This document shows positions 37,525-50,272 of a DNA stretch of 64,000 nt, one piece after another. The position numbers and the translations under genes were made by a program. This stretch comes from Rallus limicola (Eukaryota > Chordata > Aves > Gruiformes > Rallidae): NCBI GenBank assembly GCA_022605955.1, contig JAKCOZ010000039.1, positions 1-64,000 of the forward strand, read 5' to 3'. Position 1 is the stretch's first letter. Every line of letters begins with the position of its first letter. Under the pieces are notes generated by a model, which saw nothing but the letters and a program-made list of their open reading frames with translations, searched no databases and was not told where the DNA came from.

Positions 37525-38064
37525 GGGGAAGGGAAGGGAAGGGAAAGGAAGGGAAGGGAAGGGAAGGGAAGGGAAGGGAAGGGAAGGGAAGGGAAGGGAA
37601 GGGAAGGGAAGGGAAGGGAAGGGAAGGGAAGGGAAGGGAAGGGAAGGGAGGGGAAGGGAGGGGAACGAAGGGAAGGGAAGGGAAGGGAAGGGAGGGGAAG
37701 GGAGGGGAAGGGAAGGGAAGGGAAGGGAAGGGAAGGGAAGGGAAGGGAAGGGAAGGGAAGGGAAGGGAAGGGAAGGGAAGGGAAGGGAAGGGAAGGGAAG
37801 GGAAGGGAAGGGAAGGGAAGGGAAGGGAAGGGAAGGGAAGGGAAGGGAAGGGAAGGGAAGGGAAGGGAAGGGAGGGGAAGGGAGGGGAAGGGAGGGGAAG
37901 GGAGGGGAAGGGAGGGGAAAGGAAGGGAAGGGAAGGGAAGGGAAGGGAAGGGAAGGGAAGGGAAGGGAAGGGAAGGGAAGGGAAGGGAAGGGAAGGGAAG
38001 GGAAGGGAAGGGAAGGGAAGGGAAGGGAAGGGAAGGGAAGGGAAGGGAAGGGAAGGGAAGGGGA
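37525..38064. repeat. (GGGAA)n pentanucleotide array, about 540 bp
   Basis: A pure-purine array of roughly 108 GGGAA units on the plus strand, with interspersed GGGAGGGGAA variants. The variants cluster at 37,641-37,670, 37,691-37,710 and 37,871-37,920, the last being five consecutive 10-bp copies. One unit near 37,666 reads CGAA, losing a base and shifting the phase. The repeated GGG runs separated by AA are a perfect G-quadruplex motif, and the all-purine mirror-symmetric strand can form triplex DNA. The pentamer has no stop codon in any frame, so frames of about 195-260 codons on both strands (EGKGR and PFPSL repeats) are artefacts. Confidence 0.97.
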
Positions 38065-40525
38065 CAAAATGTGAAATAAGGATAGAAAATGTAGAAGGGC
38101 TAATGTAGGACAACAGCAATTTGAGGAGAAGGGGATTTTCCTGCCAACCGTATAAACTTGTATGGAACTTCTGTATGGATAACACTCCATTACATTTAGT
38201 ACAATTTTGTTGATATGAAGGCAGTACTGACATCTCAATTGCTTTCATTTGAGATGCTTATTTATTCGTTGGCATCTGTATTCATCTGAAGATTCTTTGC
38301 TGTGTGTAATCACCCTGTCATAGGAAAGGTGCCAGCTCCAAACCCAGCAGCTCGGTACTTTAGCAGAAAAGAGTAAAAACTGAACTATACAGAACAGTTG
38401 CAGTGTTCAAACTGGACTCATTTCTGCCTGCCAAGAGCCTGAGAGAAGGTTAACAAATATGAGTTGATAACCTCATCATAAAACATTTTAGAAACACATA
38501 TTTAAAAACTATTCAAAACTAAATAGAAACATGAGTATGAAAGAAAGTGCCTTGTAAATAAATACATTATTCCTGGGTTCATTTACATTAAAAGGTGTTC
38601 TGAAGTGGAAATACTCATTCTATTTTTAACCATGATTCTGCTTTTCTTCTTGATATAGAACAAAAATGGAACAAAACAAAGGAAAACAAAAGACTCATTT
38701 GTCTGGAAATAAGAATGTTAGTCATGGAGTAAAAATGAATGGTATGACTTATATATGGCAAATTTCCTTATTTTTATGACTTTTTTTAAGAACCCTAATG
38801 GCTCAAGTTATTAAGAGATTTAAAAAAAAATCTGTATGTTTTATATGTAGTAGATAACCACAACATGCATTCACCAATGTACAATCATGTCTTGCACCCA
38901 AGAGAAAGAGTTCCTTGCATAAGTTTCCTGTTAGGGTGACCTATTACACTCATTTATGACATGAACTGTCTGAAAAAACTGATGATTTTTTATGTAAGAG
39001 ATATTAATATAGCTGAAAATGGTATTTGGAGACTTAGAATATTTGCCTGAGGGTAGATCTTACATTAAGATAAACATACAGATAGAGCAAACTACATGGT
39101 TTTATTCCTTCATTCAATAAATGTGTGTTTCCATAAAGTTAAGGGAACTGGAACATTAAGCCTATGACCCCTAGGACAGATTGTAGCTCTGAGACTACAG
39201 GCTGGGTGTCAGTAGAATACAATTACAGAAAAAGGTTGCAGTAGTTTGGTGAGTCCTTTGACTCCACTTGTGAGCAACACCATGGCAAAGTGCAGTAGAC
39301 TACCTAGGGGTGATCTATTGCTTCCAACCTATTTCTGCTGACTATGGTAGTTAAGTCTCCTCATGACCAGAAGCATAAGAACTTCCCTTCTTTTTTTTTT
39401 TCTCCACTGTCCAAATGTATTCTTTGCATGTATGGATTTTAGCACTAGGAAGGACTATGAGGGTCATGTAGCCTGGAATTTTTCCTAATTCAAAAGACCT
39501 GAAGCTCTCAAGCCATAGTTACTTTGAATAATGTCATAATGTTTAGAAACACATCCAGCTTTGGTATGGATTGGATTAAAATAAGAACGTAGAATCAACT
39601 CTAGCTTTTTACTACAACACCGCATGATATTTCTCATGTAAGTGTCTCTATACAGCTGTTGACTGATTATGTTCCTTATATGGAACATAGAGGAGCCTTC
39701 TACTATCGGGACTACCTTCATTTTATTGGTATTTTTAGATTATGAACAAGTCACCACTTATCTGCCCCTGTACATGTACACATGTTTAATCTGTACTGCT
39801 TTCCAAGCAACATTATAAGGGTAAAGCATATATGACTGATGTGTCAACAGTGTTTAAACAGTGGTGGGGGGATGATCAACCAGACAGATCTTTAGTGGTA
39901 AAAGGTAGAAGCTGGTGTGTTTTCTCTCCCTTCCTTCCTTCCTCCCTTGGTACTAAGCTGATTTACACCACCCAAAGATCTTGCCCATCTGGTTTCCATA
40001 TTTGCACAGAATTCTTGAAACCTTAAGCCTATGTGGTGTTTAATGATTAACCAAATCAGACATTTACAAATCTCATGCATGTCACTGAATCACTAGACTC
40101 TGAACTCACACAACATAAACTGTGTAAACTTAATTTATCATGCAGTGGAAGTACAAGTCTGTGAGTGTTTCTGACAGAACGGTAATATGTTTGAATGCAG
40201 CCATTCTCTAATCAAACAGTGGAGAAACCCTGGGGAAAAAAAAAATTAGATTGAACATTTTCCATTTCAAACTGTTTTTATACACTTGTCTCACGGAATA
40301 TTGCATGAGAATGGGAGCCCTTGGAATTTATGTTTATTGCAAACACTATTACAGATGTTTTTAAAAAGCCACAAATGTGATGGCTGTACATAATATGAAA
40401 ATGACCCTTTCCTCTTTATATACTTCTATTTCTAATTGACACTTTTTAATCATAATAAATTTAGATTGCTGAATCCATTCCTGATTTATGGACTTTATCC
40501 TTTATCTTTTACCATTTAGACTTAT

Positions 40526-40539
40526 GGGGGGGGGGGGGG
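40526..40539. repeat. G14 homopolymer
   Basis: Fourteen uninterrupted G followed by TGTGGTGGCTGTGGGGGGAG. Such a run is G-quadruplex prone and often miscounted in assemblies. Confidence 0.9.
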
Positions 40540-42858
40540 TGTGGTGGCTGTGGGGGGAGATATATGGTTTTCTGTAGATATTAACCTAATTTATCAAACT
40601 AGATAGAAGTTAATTTGTTAGGGCCATAAAACCTTGACAATGAACTAAGTATAGAATATTCCCATCTCGCTTTTATGGCATAAACCTGTAACTTTTAATA
40701 CTGTCAAAATACTGTTTGAGAAAAATTAAATCATAAGAAATGCATTACATACCTTTTAAACAGATAATTCTTTCAGGATGGATGCTAAAGCCCTTTCATA
40801 TTGTGCATCTTGGCATTAAAAATTTTTGATTTAATGATTTACTTGGGAAGGCACTTAACTGACTTTAATGTTTCTGTAGTTGATTACCTCCCTAAAATTT
40901 CTGATAGAAATTTCTTTGAGACATACACTGTTGACTTAGCACTGTGATAACAAAGGCAGGGTTTTTATAAAGCTCTCAGGCAGAACTGCTAATACATAGA
41001 CTTACAAAGTGAACCATTCAATGTTGGTGTACTTCTACTTAGTAAAAAGTCATTCCAAAAGTATGTCATTAAACACTGGGCTTTCCTTTTTAATTTCATA
41101 TTTTCTTGTCAGTGTTCTTTCTTTTTCTTGCACATTTATATAAATATTCACCCTTTGCATAGCTATGTTTAAATATGGTCTTAATCTTTTTTTAGTTATT
41201 CAACTTCAAAACGTTCTTTTGAGTGAAGGGTGATATCTTGCAGCAGATGGAAGCTGAATCCAGAATTTTCAAGTCTTTTTTACAATGAAGAACTAATAGC
41301 AATCTGAATGAAACTCATTCATGAAACAATGAGTGAATTGTCAGTCCTTCTCTTCAGGGAAGTTAGAACCAGAGAGTTCATTTACTTTTCATATTTGATA
41401 AAGGGGAAATCATGCTTCTATTGTCAACTGTATGGGAGAGTTGAAATAAAAAATAAAAAAATAAAAAATTTCTTCTATTCTACTTACTTAATGCCAAGTT
41501 ATATTCAAACTTTGAAAAGTCTCCTTTTCAGCAGGTCAGGAGTGAATTATATTTGGGAAGCCCACAATATCTTCCTGTAGTAAGGCTATGGGTCTGGAAT
41601 ATAATAGAAATGGAAATGTCATAGTGGAAGACTAAGTGAAGCTCAGTGGTCTCGTACAGAGAAGGGAAAACATCGGTGGGACTGCGGAAGCATGTGAGAG
41701 TTTAATGTTTCACCACAGTAAGCTCTGAAAGGATAAGGGGCCAAGAAGCAATACTGATGTGATACAGCAAGAATGCTTAGAGTTGTCTTCTGCTTTTATG
41801 CTCGTATGCTATTATCCCACTTCTTGATCTTTGTCTATAAGTGTATATTTGCCAATGATGACCCAGTTTAATCTCTGACACTTAAGAAAATACCCCCACA
41901 AAAAATAAACTAAGACCACATAATATTCTTAAAATCTGTAGCATGTTTTATTCTCACATTAAAATTCTAGCAATGATTTACAGTGTAGTATATATTAATT
42001 TAAAAGGTGCATTTGAGGGTAAGAATTATTTTTCATTCATTCCTATGTACTTCAGTGCAGTATTTCTTTCTATCTTTTTTTTAAATCTATGTCAAGTTCT
42101 TTTATCCTAGCCTGAAGGCTTCTCAGCATGGTTCATATAATACTGATGGCTGAAGATTTTTGTTGTTTTGTTTTTGCCTCTGGATGATTTAATTAATTGT
42201 AAAAGCTGTAAAGACCTTCTGGAAGCTAGTTTCCAAGCTGCTAGAATGTATATTGTTCAGTTAGGTTATTATTATTAATAAGAACAAATTAATTCATATC
42301 ACGACCTTGTGGACTCCTGTCACTGTCTATAAGCTGGCAATATTTCATGATAGGTTTGGGATCAGCCAGAACTTCTAAGAACGAGGTGTTGTTGCAATAT
42401 GAAATATGTTTTTAAAATGAGTGAAGTTTTGAAGACTCAGAACACATAGAATTATTCAAGTCTGACCATTCCTAACCTTTTCCAAGAAGAGTCAAAAGCA
42501 AATACAAAGACAGGAGGATCTCATCTTATATTGCTCTGTTGTTCAAGTTTCTGTAAATTTTTTTTAGAAATTAGAATAGGGAGTTACTTCGGGCAACTTT
42601 AAAATACAGCATCTGTTTAACAATAACACCTAATCAAATACAACATATTACCTGAAAAAGTAATGAAAGATATGCAGAAATGCTGACATTAGGAGGAACC
42701 TGGTAGGTTATAGGAATAATCCAAAATTTCTGGGATATGAGATAAAAATTTACTTGTACTTATACATTTTATTTAAGGTCCTGCATTAGGATTAAATCTA
42801 GATGCAAATATTTATTGGAAAGCTTTCAATGGAGGTAAAAATCTTTGGACAGAAATGC

Positions 42859-42918
42859 TTTTGTATTTTGTTTCTTTTGTTTGTTTTGTTGTTGTTTTTT
42901 TTTTGGTTTTTTTTTTTT
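42859..42918. repeat. T/G-rich low-complexity tract
   Basis: About 60 bp of TTTTG, TTTG and TTG units merging into poly-T. Confidence 0.85.
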
Positions 42919-44478
42919 AATGTAACGCTCTTCTGTTAAAACAAAAACATTTTCAGTTTGATTTGGTTTCATGTAAACAGAAATTAATTTAATTAGTAAA
43001 GCATAGTTGGAACTGTTCAGGATTCTTTCCTGTCAATTACTTTTTTTTATTTATTATGAATGTTTTTCATTAGAATATCTGACAAGTAAAATAAAATAAA
43101 TTAAAAATAATAATAAAATTGTGAGATCTAACTCCCTGATTCAATCACAATGAAATGAATTAAATGAAGCCACCAGTCTAAGTCTCAGTGAACTGGGATA
43201 TGGGTTGAATCTTATCTTACCCGGTTTCTGACTACAATATTAATCAATGCATAGAAAATCATTGTATTCCTGGTATCTTTTATAATTATTTAGAGGGCAC
43301 TTCCACTATGTTAGAATGTCTTAAAAAGAGTGAGAAAAAGGCACTATTCTGCTCTGAAGAATCTGCAAATGGATTTGACAATGACTGAATGAGCAAACTT
43401 TGGATGAAATGGAATTCAAGACAATGACTGAGACTATGTTTTATTAGCTATTTTAGCCTCACTTTTCTCACAAATTCTTTCCTGCTTTTTCTGCCATTGC
43501 TAAATTCAAGAGGAAGGAAAAGTCAATAGAGTTCAGTGGGTTCTGTAGAAGTAAATGCAGAAAGAGATATCTAAGTGAGAAGACCTGAGGTAAAGTCATA
43601 AATGTATGGTTATTATGCAGAAGGGTAGAAAAAGAATGCAAATGGAGAGATAAAAATGGAATTAACTGAAACAAAAAAAATGCGGAAAAACATATGAAAG
43701 CATATATGAGATAGGGAAGAGAGAGACTGTGTAAAATATGTGTTGCAAAAAAAACATGCAGGAACTTAAATCCAACATACTTAAGCAGCATGCCTTTCAA
43801 GGTATCAGAAAGAATGAGGGAAACTACTAGAACACATTTCAGATAACTAACCAGAACTGAGGTTGTTTGTGAAATGACATTTTGTTACTTGGATAAACTT
43901 CTGTGAATTTAGGAAGAGAAAGAAAAATAAAATATCAGCATCATGAATCAAACTAAGTACTTTATTCAAAACATGGAGGGTAGATTTGCTTCAAACAGGT
44001 TATATGTGGATATGTAAAGTGCTTAGAACCTAACAACATATCTAATATACACATTCACAAATAACCTGACTTTGCAGCAGTATTTTCTTTGAACAACCTG
44101 CACCCAAAACTCTTGACTGCCAGATTTAGACTGTGCATAAATCTGTCCATTATGTTTACCTCTGATAAGATTTACTTATGATGTAATTCTGGCATCAAAA
44201 GGGCCTAATAAGTTAAAGTGCCAGACTGTAAGAAAGCAAAGTGTCTGAGGAAAAGATTTGTGCTACATGGTTTAAATTTCTTGAAATTTCTCTCAGATTT
44301 CAGCAATTTACCTAACATTTAAATTTGTACTTCTAGTCTTGCAATCTCTTAAATGCCTTCTTAAATGAGCATCTAAAAATACCTGTATAATCCAGTACCC
44401 ATGACTATGCAAAGTCATTTCTTTGTTTCTTTTCTTTTTTCTGTCCTTCCCAAATATAATATCTCCCTTATGCATGAT

Positions 44479-44651
44479 GTTTGTTTTGGTTTGGTTTGTG
44501 GTTTGTTTGTGGTTGGTTTTTTTTGGTTGGGGAGGGGAGTGGGAATGGTTTTTTTTGTTTGTATTTTTTGGGGGGGGGGGGTGTGTTTTGGTGGTGGTGG
44601 TGGTGGAGGGTATTGTTATTTTATATCTCTGTGTGTGTGTGTATGTGTTTT
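44479..44651. repeat. Compound T/G-rich low-complexity tract
   Basis: About 170 bp almost free of A and C on the plus strand. It passes from TTTGG units to GGGGAGGGG, a G12 run (44,570-44,581), (GGT)n with five units near 44,590-44,605, and then (TG)n near 44,630-44,648. Three overlapping frames stay open only because of this composition, giving Gly/Trp/Phe/Val-rich translations; they are not genes. Confidence 0.88.
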
Positions 44652-47600
44652 AAATTCCTTTGGCTACAGCCAAACGTGAGTCTTTTCACAAGAGAAATCA
44701 GAAAGTTACTAGTCTCTCATACTGCCTATTACACCATACTATAGTGCTTACAATTAATATAATTTAAATTTATCTTCACATCTATAATTCCTCAGCCTAA
44801 CAGATGGTCCCCAAAGCTAACAGATGTCATCTTATTTATTCACTACTTGATATAATATTTGTGACATAACCATTAGCTTTTGTACAAATAATTTTGATGT
44901 CAAAACCAGAGAATAAAGATTTAACAATGTGAAGGAAAAAAACCCTACCAATAGATACATTAAATTGTCATGTGAAAGGAAGACCTGTGTTTTCTCCCAT
45001 TTGTGTTAACCACTAAGAACTGATTAAGAAACTTTTCTGGTTTAGACAATTCACATGAGCACATCATGAAAGTTAAGTCCTATTGAATTCAAAGCTCCAG
45101 CTTTACTAATAAGAGAGTTCAAAATGGAGGAAAGGAATATAAAATATAAAGGTGAAATTAGTTTTCAGGGATATTTCTCTGATGTTCTATTATGTAGTCC
45201 ACTTCTTTTTGGGATCTGTTTTCAGGACTAATTTTAACAAGTCAGTTTAAGGTGGTATTATTTATTTATAATGCTTACTATCTAAATACTAATTTTAAAA
45301 TGCAATCATTTGGAAGACATTTTCTTGAAGGCTACAAATAGAAACAGAAATAATGTATTTTTCAGGAGAAAAAAAAATACATAATGTTCAGAATTGCACC
45401 TTTCCTTCTTCAAGAGACTTTTGTCCTTGTTGAAACTCTCCTGGGTGGATTTGGGACTGAATAGGAAATGCTAATTGCTTATGCAATAAGCTGGCGATGC
45501 CATTTTTATTTTTATGAGTGGAAGAGGAAATTACTCAGAAAAACACTTTTAAGGAAGTTATGTAGTTCTTGTTTTGACAAATTTGGTTTTTTGAATAAAA
45601 GTATGACGATGTTTTATTTTTATTTTCATTCAGTTGTTTTTACTTTTGCGCAAAGAATATTTTTTCTAAGATATGAATAGAAAGATTGAGGAACATATAT
45701 TGTGGTTGTATTTATACTTACATACACTAGGCTTTTATACAGTAGGCTAACATTTTGTTTCACTAGTCCCTGCTTTAAATGCCAGGTAAGATATTGGTAG
45801 CATTCTACCCTTGCTAATGCAGGGGCAATATTTTTGACTCAGACAACCTCCTTCATATACCAAAGTCCATTCAGTCTTCCACCAAAGAATAAAAATAATA
45901 ATCATAACAATAACACTTCATATTTCTCCCTCTTTATCAGATAAGCTTTATTGCTTGGTGTTGTATGCTGAGTGCTGGCAGACAACAGGAACTTGGCTTA
46001 CAAAATGTGTGAAATCACTTTCCTGCATATCTGGACAGACACTTATTCACAGTGCTTTCTTTGCTATAAAACACTGGGTTTATGGAACATCAGCTATTTG
46101 AATATTATTCTATATACCACTTAGTTTCCTGCTAAACCACGATGTGATCTATGTACTTATTTTCTTACAGAAAGGAGTAAATGGACTGAGAAGTAATCTA
46201 TTGATGCAGTAAAGATATGTGATAGTTCAGTAAATATTACAGAGCCAAGGTAGGGAAACAGCTCAAGAGTGCAGAATATAGGAAAAAAGATCTGGTGGTT
46301 CTGCAGACAGTTGACATGTGTGGCCTTTAAATACTGAAATCATTGTGACCTTTAGTTATATTGCCACCCACTTCAGTAAGGACTGGACCAGGGCCTGTGC
46401 CTAGATTTATTCTTTTTCGTATTGATATGTCTACATTTTTTGAATTTACCCTTAAAAAGTTCATCATTAATTGTACAGATAGTCCCGTTGGTATTGACAG
46501 TCTTTTTATTATTTGCTATCTATTACCTCTTAGTCATAGATTTTAGAAATATACAGCAATTAGGCTCTGTTTTAGTTATCCGTTAATTTAATTTCTTCAC
46601 AATAAGCTTGGATTTTTTTTTTAAATTTTAATTTTATTTTTAACAAGTATATTTTCTTTTGATGCAAAATAAAATATCTCTTTCTTTCTATTTCTCTTAA
46701 CTTTAAAATCTTTAAATCAGGACTGAAAGGTAGCTTCTTTCTCTCTTCTTCTCAAATATTAAAGTTGTTGAAGTGCCTCACCTTTATATCTCTTACTTCC
46801 TAGTGAATTCTGTATCATGTCTGCAAAGAATTGTGGCTTACAAAAGCCATTAGTAAATACTGAGTGTTTCTTATAAACTAGGAACAGGAAGTTTTGAATA
46901 GAAGGTTATAACTGAAGTCCCCAGTTCATAATCCCTAGCCTTCACCTCTATGTAGGTTTATTGACCGCTTCTCTTTTACTAAAACTAGCATAGTTCTAAG
47001 TTGTCATACTACCAAGGTCAGTTTCTCCTGTCAAAGGAGAAAAACCTTTGTGGAGAAAACTTCTCTCTTTCTTTGAAAAAGGCTGTATATATAGTTTAGA
47101 CCATCCTACTTTGCAAGTAGAGGGCTCTAATCAAAATCTGAAAGGACATCTTTGAAGAGCTACTCAAATCTTCCTGATTAAGCAGTTGTATTTTTCATTG
47201 AGTAATTAGTTATTTAGCTTCTAGTATATATGTAGCATTTTAGCAAGTAGACAGGAATATACAATTCACAAATGCTGTTATGTCTTAGGTATGTTTAGAA
47301 TCACAGATTTTTTTTGGTCATGCCCAGAGGTAAATATTTGGGGCATCTAAGGGTCTATATTAACAAGGTAATTCATAGTGTGAGTTTTGAGGATGCAGTT
47401 TTTTAATTTGATACATCTATATCCTCATATTTTTTGTACTTGTTGGATAATCATCACAACAGATTATTTTGTTCAGTTTATTTTAAAAGTGTCACATTGC
47501 TTCCAGATTCCAATCGCATTATTTAGACAATTTTGGGGCAAAATTCCATAGCATTTAAATATATATCATAGTATATATCTTTTTTTTTTCTTGTTTTTTT

Positions 47601-48810
47601 AACGTTACAAGGACCATCTGTGAATGCCTGATATTCTAGGACAGAAGTGTAGTCACAGGGAATTTTCTTGTATTCTGAAAGAATAGTGAGTCAGATGGGA
47701 GAAGAGGTGAAAGAGTACCATTAAAAACTCCTAAAGATGAAGAATGAAAGCAGAAGACAACTGTAAAACTTCAGGAGTCAACAGCAGGTGGATTGTCAGG
47801 AAGTCACAAACTACTAGAGAATGGCAAAAATTAAAAACAGGCAAACAGAAGATCCTGCATGAGATGTGTTTTAGAAAACCAGTAAGATGAAAAGATGGGA
47901 AGAATGATATAATGGAAAAATAATTAGTTGGAGAAGCAAAGTAAAAGAGATACAGAAAGAACAGGAGATAACAGAAAGTAAAGCAGGTGGTAAGGAAATG
48001 TTGTGCCAGCTTGACAGCCAGCAAAGTCTGGTGGTGAAAATAGAAGATCTGTCATGCCAGTCAAGGCATGAAAATAATAGATGCTTGTGAAACAGAACTT
48101 AGAGTATTATTGATTAAAACAGGCACTTTATTGGGAACTGTCTTGTCCTTAAACTTCAACTACAAAATATAATAAACACAAAATGCAAATAGATTATAAC
48201 TTTCATAGTGAGAAGAACCACATGACTAAAACTCACAGTGACAACTGACATACTTTACAGCTACATCCAAACAGTTGCAAAAGTGAAGAATATGTGGTAT
48301 ACATTCTCATGTAGCATATTTGCACACTGGCAGAATGCCAGTGTATCACCTGGATGATACCTCCACAAACTGCGATTAGTAAAAGTTCCATTCAAATGGA
48401 TCTTCAGAGCAGGAGGTTGAGGACAGACACAGGATTGCCTTGTCCACATCAGTTAGGATAATTTCTTCCAGGGTGCTTGGAAATAATAGAAGAATTTATC
48501 TGAAAAGCAAGTGTGTGTCACCCCTTAGATGTAGTTACAGCCACTGAGGGAGTATAGGATCTTTAGATAATTTTCCTCAAATATATTGGTGCCAATTAAA
48601 AACCCATGTGGATAAAAATATTTGCTAAAGGGCAGTGAAAGATTGAACAAAATGTTCAGGCATAGTAACTTGCTCAGAGGAAAATTTTTAATGATTATCC
48701 CAATGAAAAACCAAAGGGTAGAAAGTATCTTCTTTTTATGACTGAGCGACACTAACCTCATTAAACCTTGGATCTTTATAAGACATATGCTTTTATCTGA
48801 TCTAGCCACT

Positions 48811-49228
48811 AGAATTTATAGAATAATAGAATCACAGAATGGTTTAGTTCTGAAGGGACCTACAATCATTTAGTTCCAACCACCTTGCTATGGGCATGGA
48901 CACCCTCCACTAGACCAGGTTGCCCAAAGCCCCAAAACTTTGCTTTGAACACTTTCAGGGAGGGAAGGTCCACAGCTCCTCTGTGTAACTTGTGCCAGTG
49001 CCCCACCACCCTCACAGTAAACAATTTCTGCCTAATATATAATCTAAACCTTCCCTCTTTCAAGCTTAAAGCCATTTTTTTCTTGTGCTATCAATTTCAC
49101 CCACTGAAAAACATTCCTTCCTCAGCTTTCCTGTAGGACCACTTCAGTTACTGGAAGGCTGCTATAAGGTCTCCCTAGTGCCTTCCCTTCTCCAGGCTGA
49201 ACAACCCCAACTTTCTCAGCCTGTCTTC
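48811..49228 (-). mobile_element. CR1 LINE, 5'-truncated, minus orientation
   Basis: The plus strand starts with AGAATTTATAGAATAATAG and AATCACAGAATGGTTTAG, a degenerate complement of the CR1 3' repeat and tail. It then shows AGGGACCTACAATCATTTAG, CACTAGACCAGGTTGCCCAAAG and CCCACCACCCTCACAGTAAAC. It ends near TCTCAGCCTGTCTTCCAAA. About 420 bp of the 3' end remain. The minus-strand frame at 48,866-49,075 reads the ORF2 C-terminus (FTVRVVGHWHKLHRGAV). Divergence indicates an old, inactive copy. Confidence 0.93.
48866..49075 (-). pseudogene. CR1 ORF2 fragment, extreme C-terminus
   Basis: The 69-codon frame includes LKEGRFRLYIRQKLFTVRV and GHWHKLHRGAVDLPSLKVFK, corresponding to the last part of CR1 ORF2 (FFTVRV..HWN.L..V). 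It continues into the 3' UTR complement (FGQPGLVEGVHAHSK). Remnant only; the enzyme domains are absent. Confidence 0.88.
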
Positions 49229-49659
49229 CAAAATCAGTGGCAAAAGTAGGTAAAGGTAGAAGTTTTAAGGAATGATTCATCTCACCCAAAAATAGATTTC
49301 TAAAAATAAATTGCAAAGTATGTCTATTTCTGATGTAAATTGTTTAATAATAATATTTTATTTTCAATGAGTTTTACTCTTAAAATGTGATATAATAACA
49401 TTTATTATTTATCAATTATGAGTATTGTAAATTATTATACATTTAAAAAAATTAAGTTTACAAAAAAGTAAAAATCAAGAATTCTGTATCAGTATGCAGA
49501 GGTTGTGGATGGTAAGACTACCCAGACAAAAGCTGTTAATTTTTTAAGAGAAAGAGCACGCTGACAGAAATCTGCCAAAGCAATTAATCTAAGGCTTGCT
49601 TTATAAAGCTCATGATTTCTAGTCACCTACATCTAAGAAGCAATACAAAACATTTTAAA
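49229..49659. other. Unique AT-rich spacer
   Basis: About 430 bp between a CR1 copy and an LTR, with no recognisable feature. Confidence 0.6.
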
Positions 49660-50272
49660 ACAGCTGTGACCCTTCCCACTATGGGAAGCCCACGCTGGAG
49701 CAACTTCCTGTTAGGACCTGTGTCCCTGTGGAGAGAAAATCCCATGTCCCACATTTGCTGGCAGGACTTGTGACCCCATGGGGGACCCAAACTGGAGCAG
49801 ATTTTTTCCCCAAGTTCTGCAAAACATAGAAGGGATTGACACTTGAGCAGTTGGGGAAGAACTGCAGCCCGTGGGATGGACCCACATTGAAGAAGTTCAT
49901 GGAGTTCTGTCTCCTGTGGGAGGCAACCCATGCTGGAGCAGGGGAAGACTGAGAGAAGTCCTCCCTTCTGAGGAGAAAGGAGCATCTGAGACAACATGTG
50001 ATGATGTAATTGCAATCCTCATTGCCCATCCCCCTGCACTGCTGGGGAGAGGAGGTAGAGAAAATGGGAATGAGGTTAATACCCTGAAGAAGTGAAGGTG
50101 ATTTCTTATGGGGTTTTATTTTACATTACCCTTTTCTGATTTGATTAGTAATAAATTGTATTAATTTTCCTGAGTGGAGTCTGTTTTGCCCATGATGGTA
50201 ACTGATGAATGAACCCTTATTTCAACCCATAAGCCTTTCATTATATTTTTCTCTCTCCCACATCTGTAAAGC
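49660..50272 (+). mobile_element. Solo LTR fragment of an avian ERVL-like retrovirus, plus orientation
   Basis: The sequence shows the internal imperfect repeats typical of an avian ERVL LTR family: GACCCAAACTGGAGCAG, GAAGAACTGCAGCCCGTGGG, and GAGGCAACCCATGCTGGAGCAG. These are followed by GAGAGGAGGTAGAGAAAATGGG, an AATAAA polyadenylation signal at 50,150-50,155, and GTGGAGTCTGTTTTGCCC. The match fades after CCTTTCATTATATTTTTCTCTC near 50,265, before the expected CCACCACA end. The U3 start near 49,660 is also approximate. Both ends therefore look truncated or eroded. No internal retroviral sequence is adjacent. Confidence 0.82.
50150..50155 (+). terminator. Polyadenylation signal of the plus-strand ERVL-like LTR
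   Basis: AATAAA in the context AGTAATAAATTGTATTAA, the same position as in related avian LTRs. Confidence 0.55.

Larger units (their letters stand above)
38065..48810. other. Long unique AT-rich stretch, no gene recognised
   Basis: No gene or transposable element is recognised over more than 10 kb. Low-complexity tracts include G14 (40,526-40,539), T/G-rich tracts (42,859-42,918 and 44,479-44,651) and (AAAT)-like sequence near 43,087-43,120. A minus-strand frame of 110 codons (43,468-43,800) is rich in Phe, Leu, His and Ser and is typical of translated non-coding DNA. Confidence 0.5.

Noticed and set aside
37453..38248. Four overlapping frames of about 195-261 codons on both strands (EGKGR or PFPSL repeats)
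   Set aside because: They are translations of the GGGAA pentanucleotide array, which has no stop codon in any frame; no non-repeat protein domain is attached.
43468..43800. 110-codon minus-strand frame, possibly multi-pass membrane
   Set aside because: Rich in Phe, Leu, His and Ser with no conserved motif, as expected when A-rich non-coding DNA is read from the opposite strand.
44401..44744. Three overlapping plus-strand frames rich in Gly, Trp, Phe and Val
   Set aside because: They overlap in three different frames across a G/T-only tract, so composition explains them.
49623..50095. Frames of 130, 116 and 74 codons on both strands
   Set aside because: They fall inside a plus-strand LTR made of imperfect internal repeats; not coding in this family.
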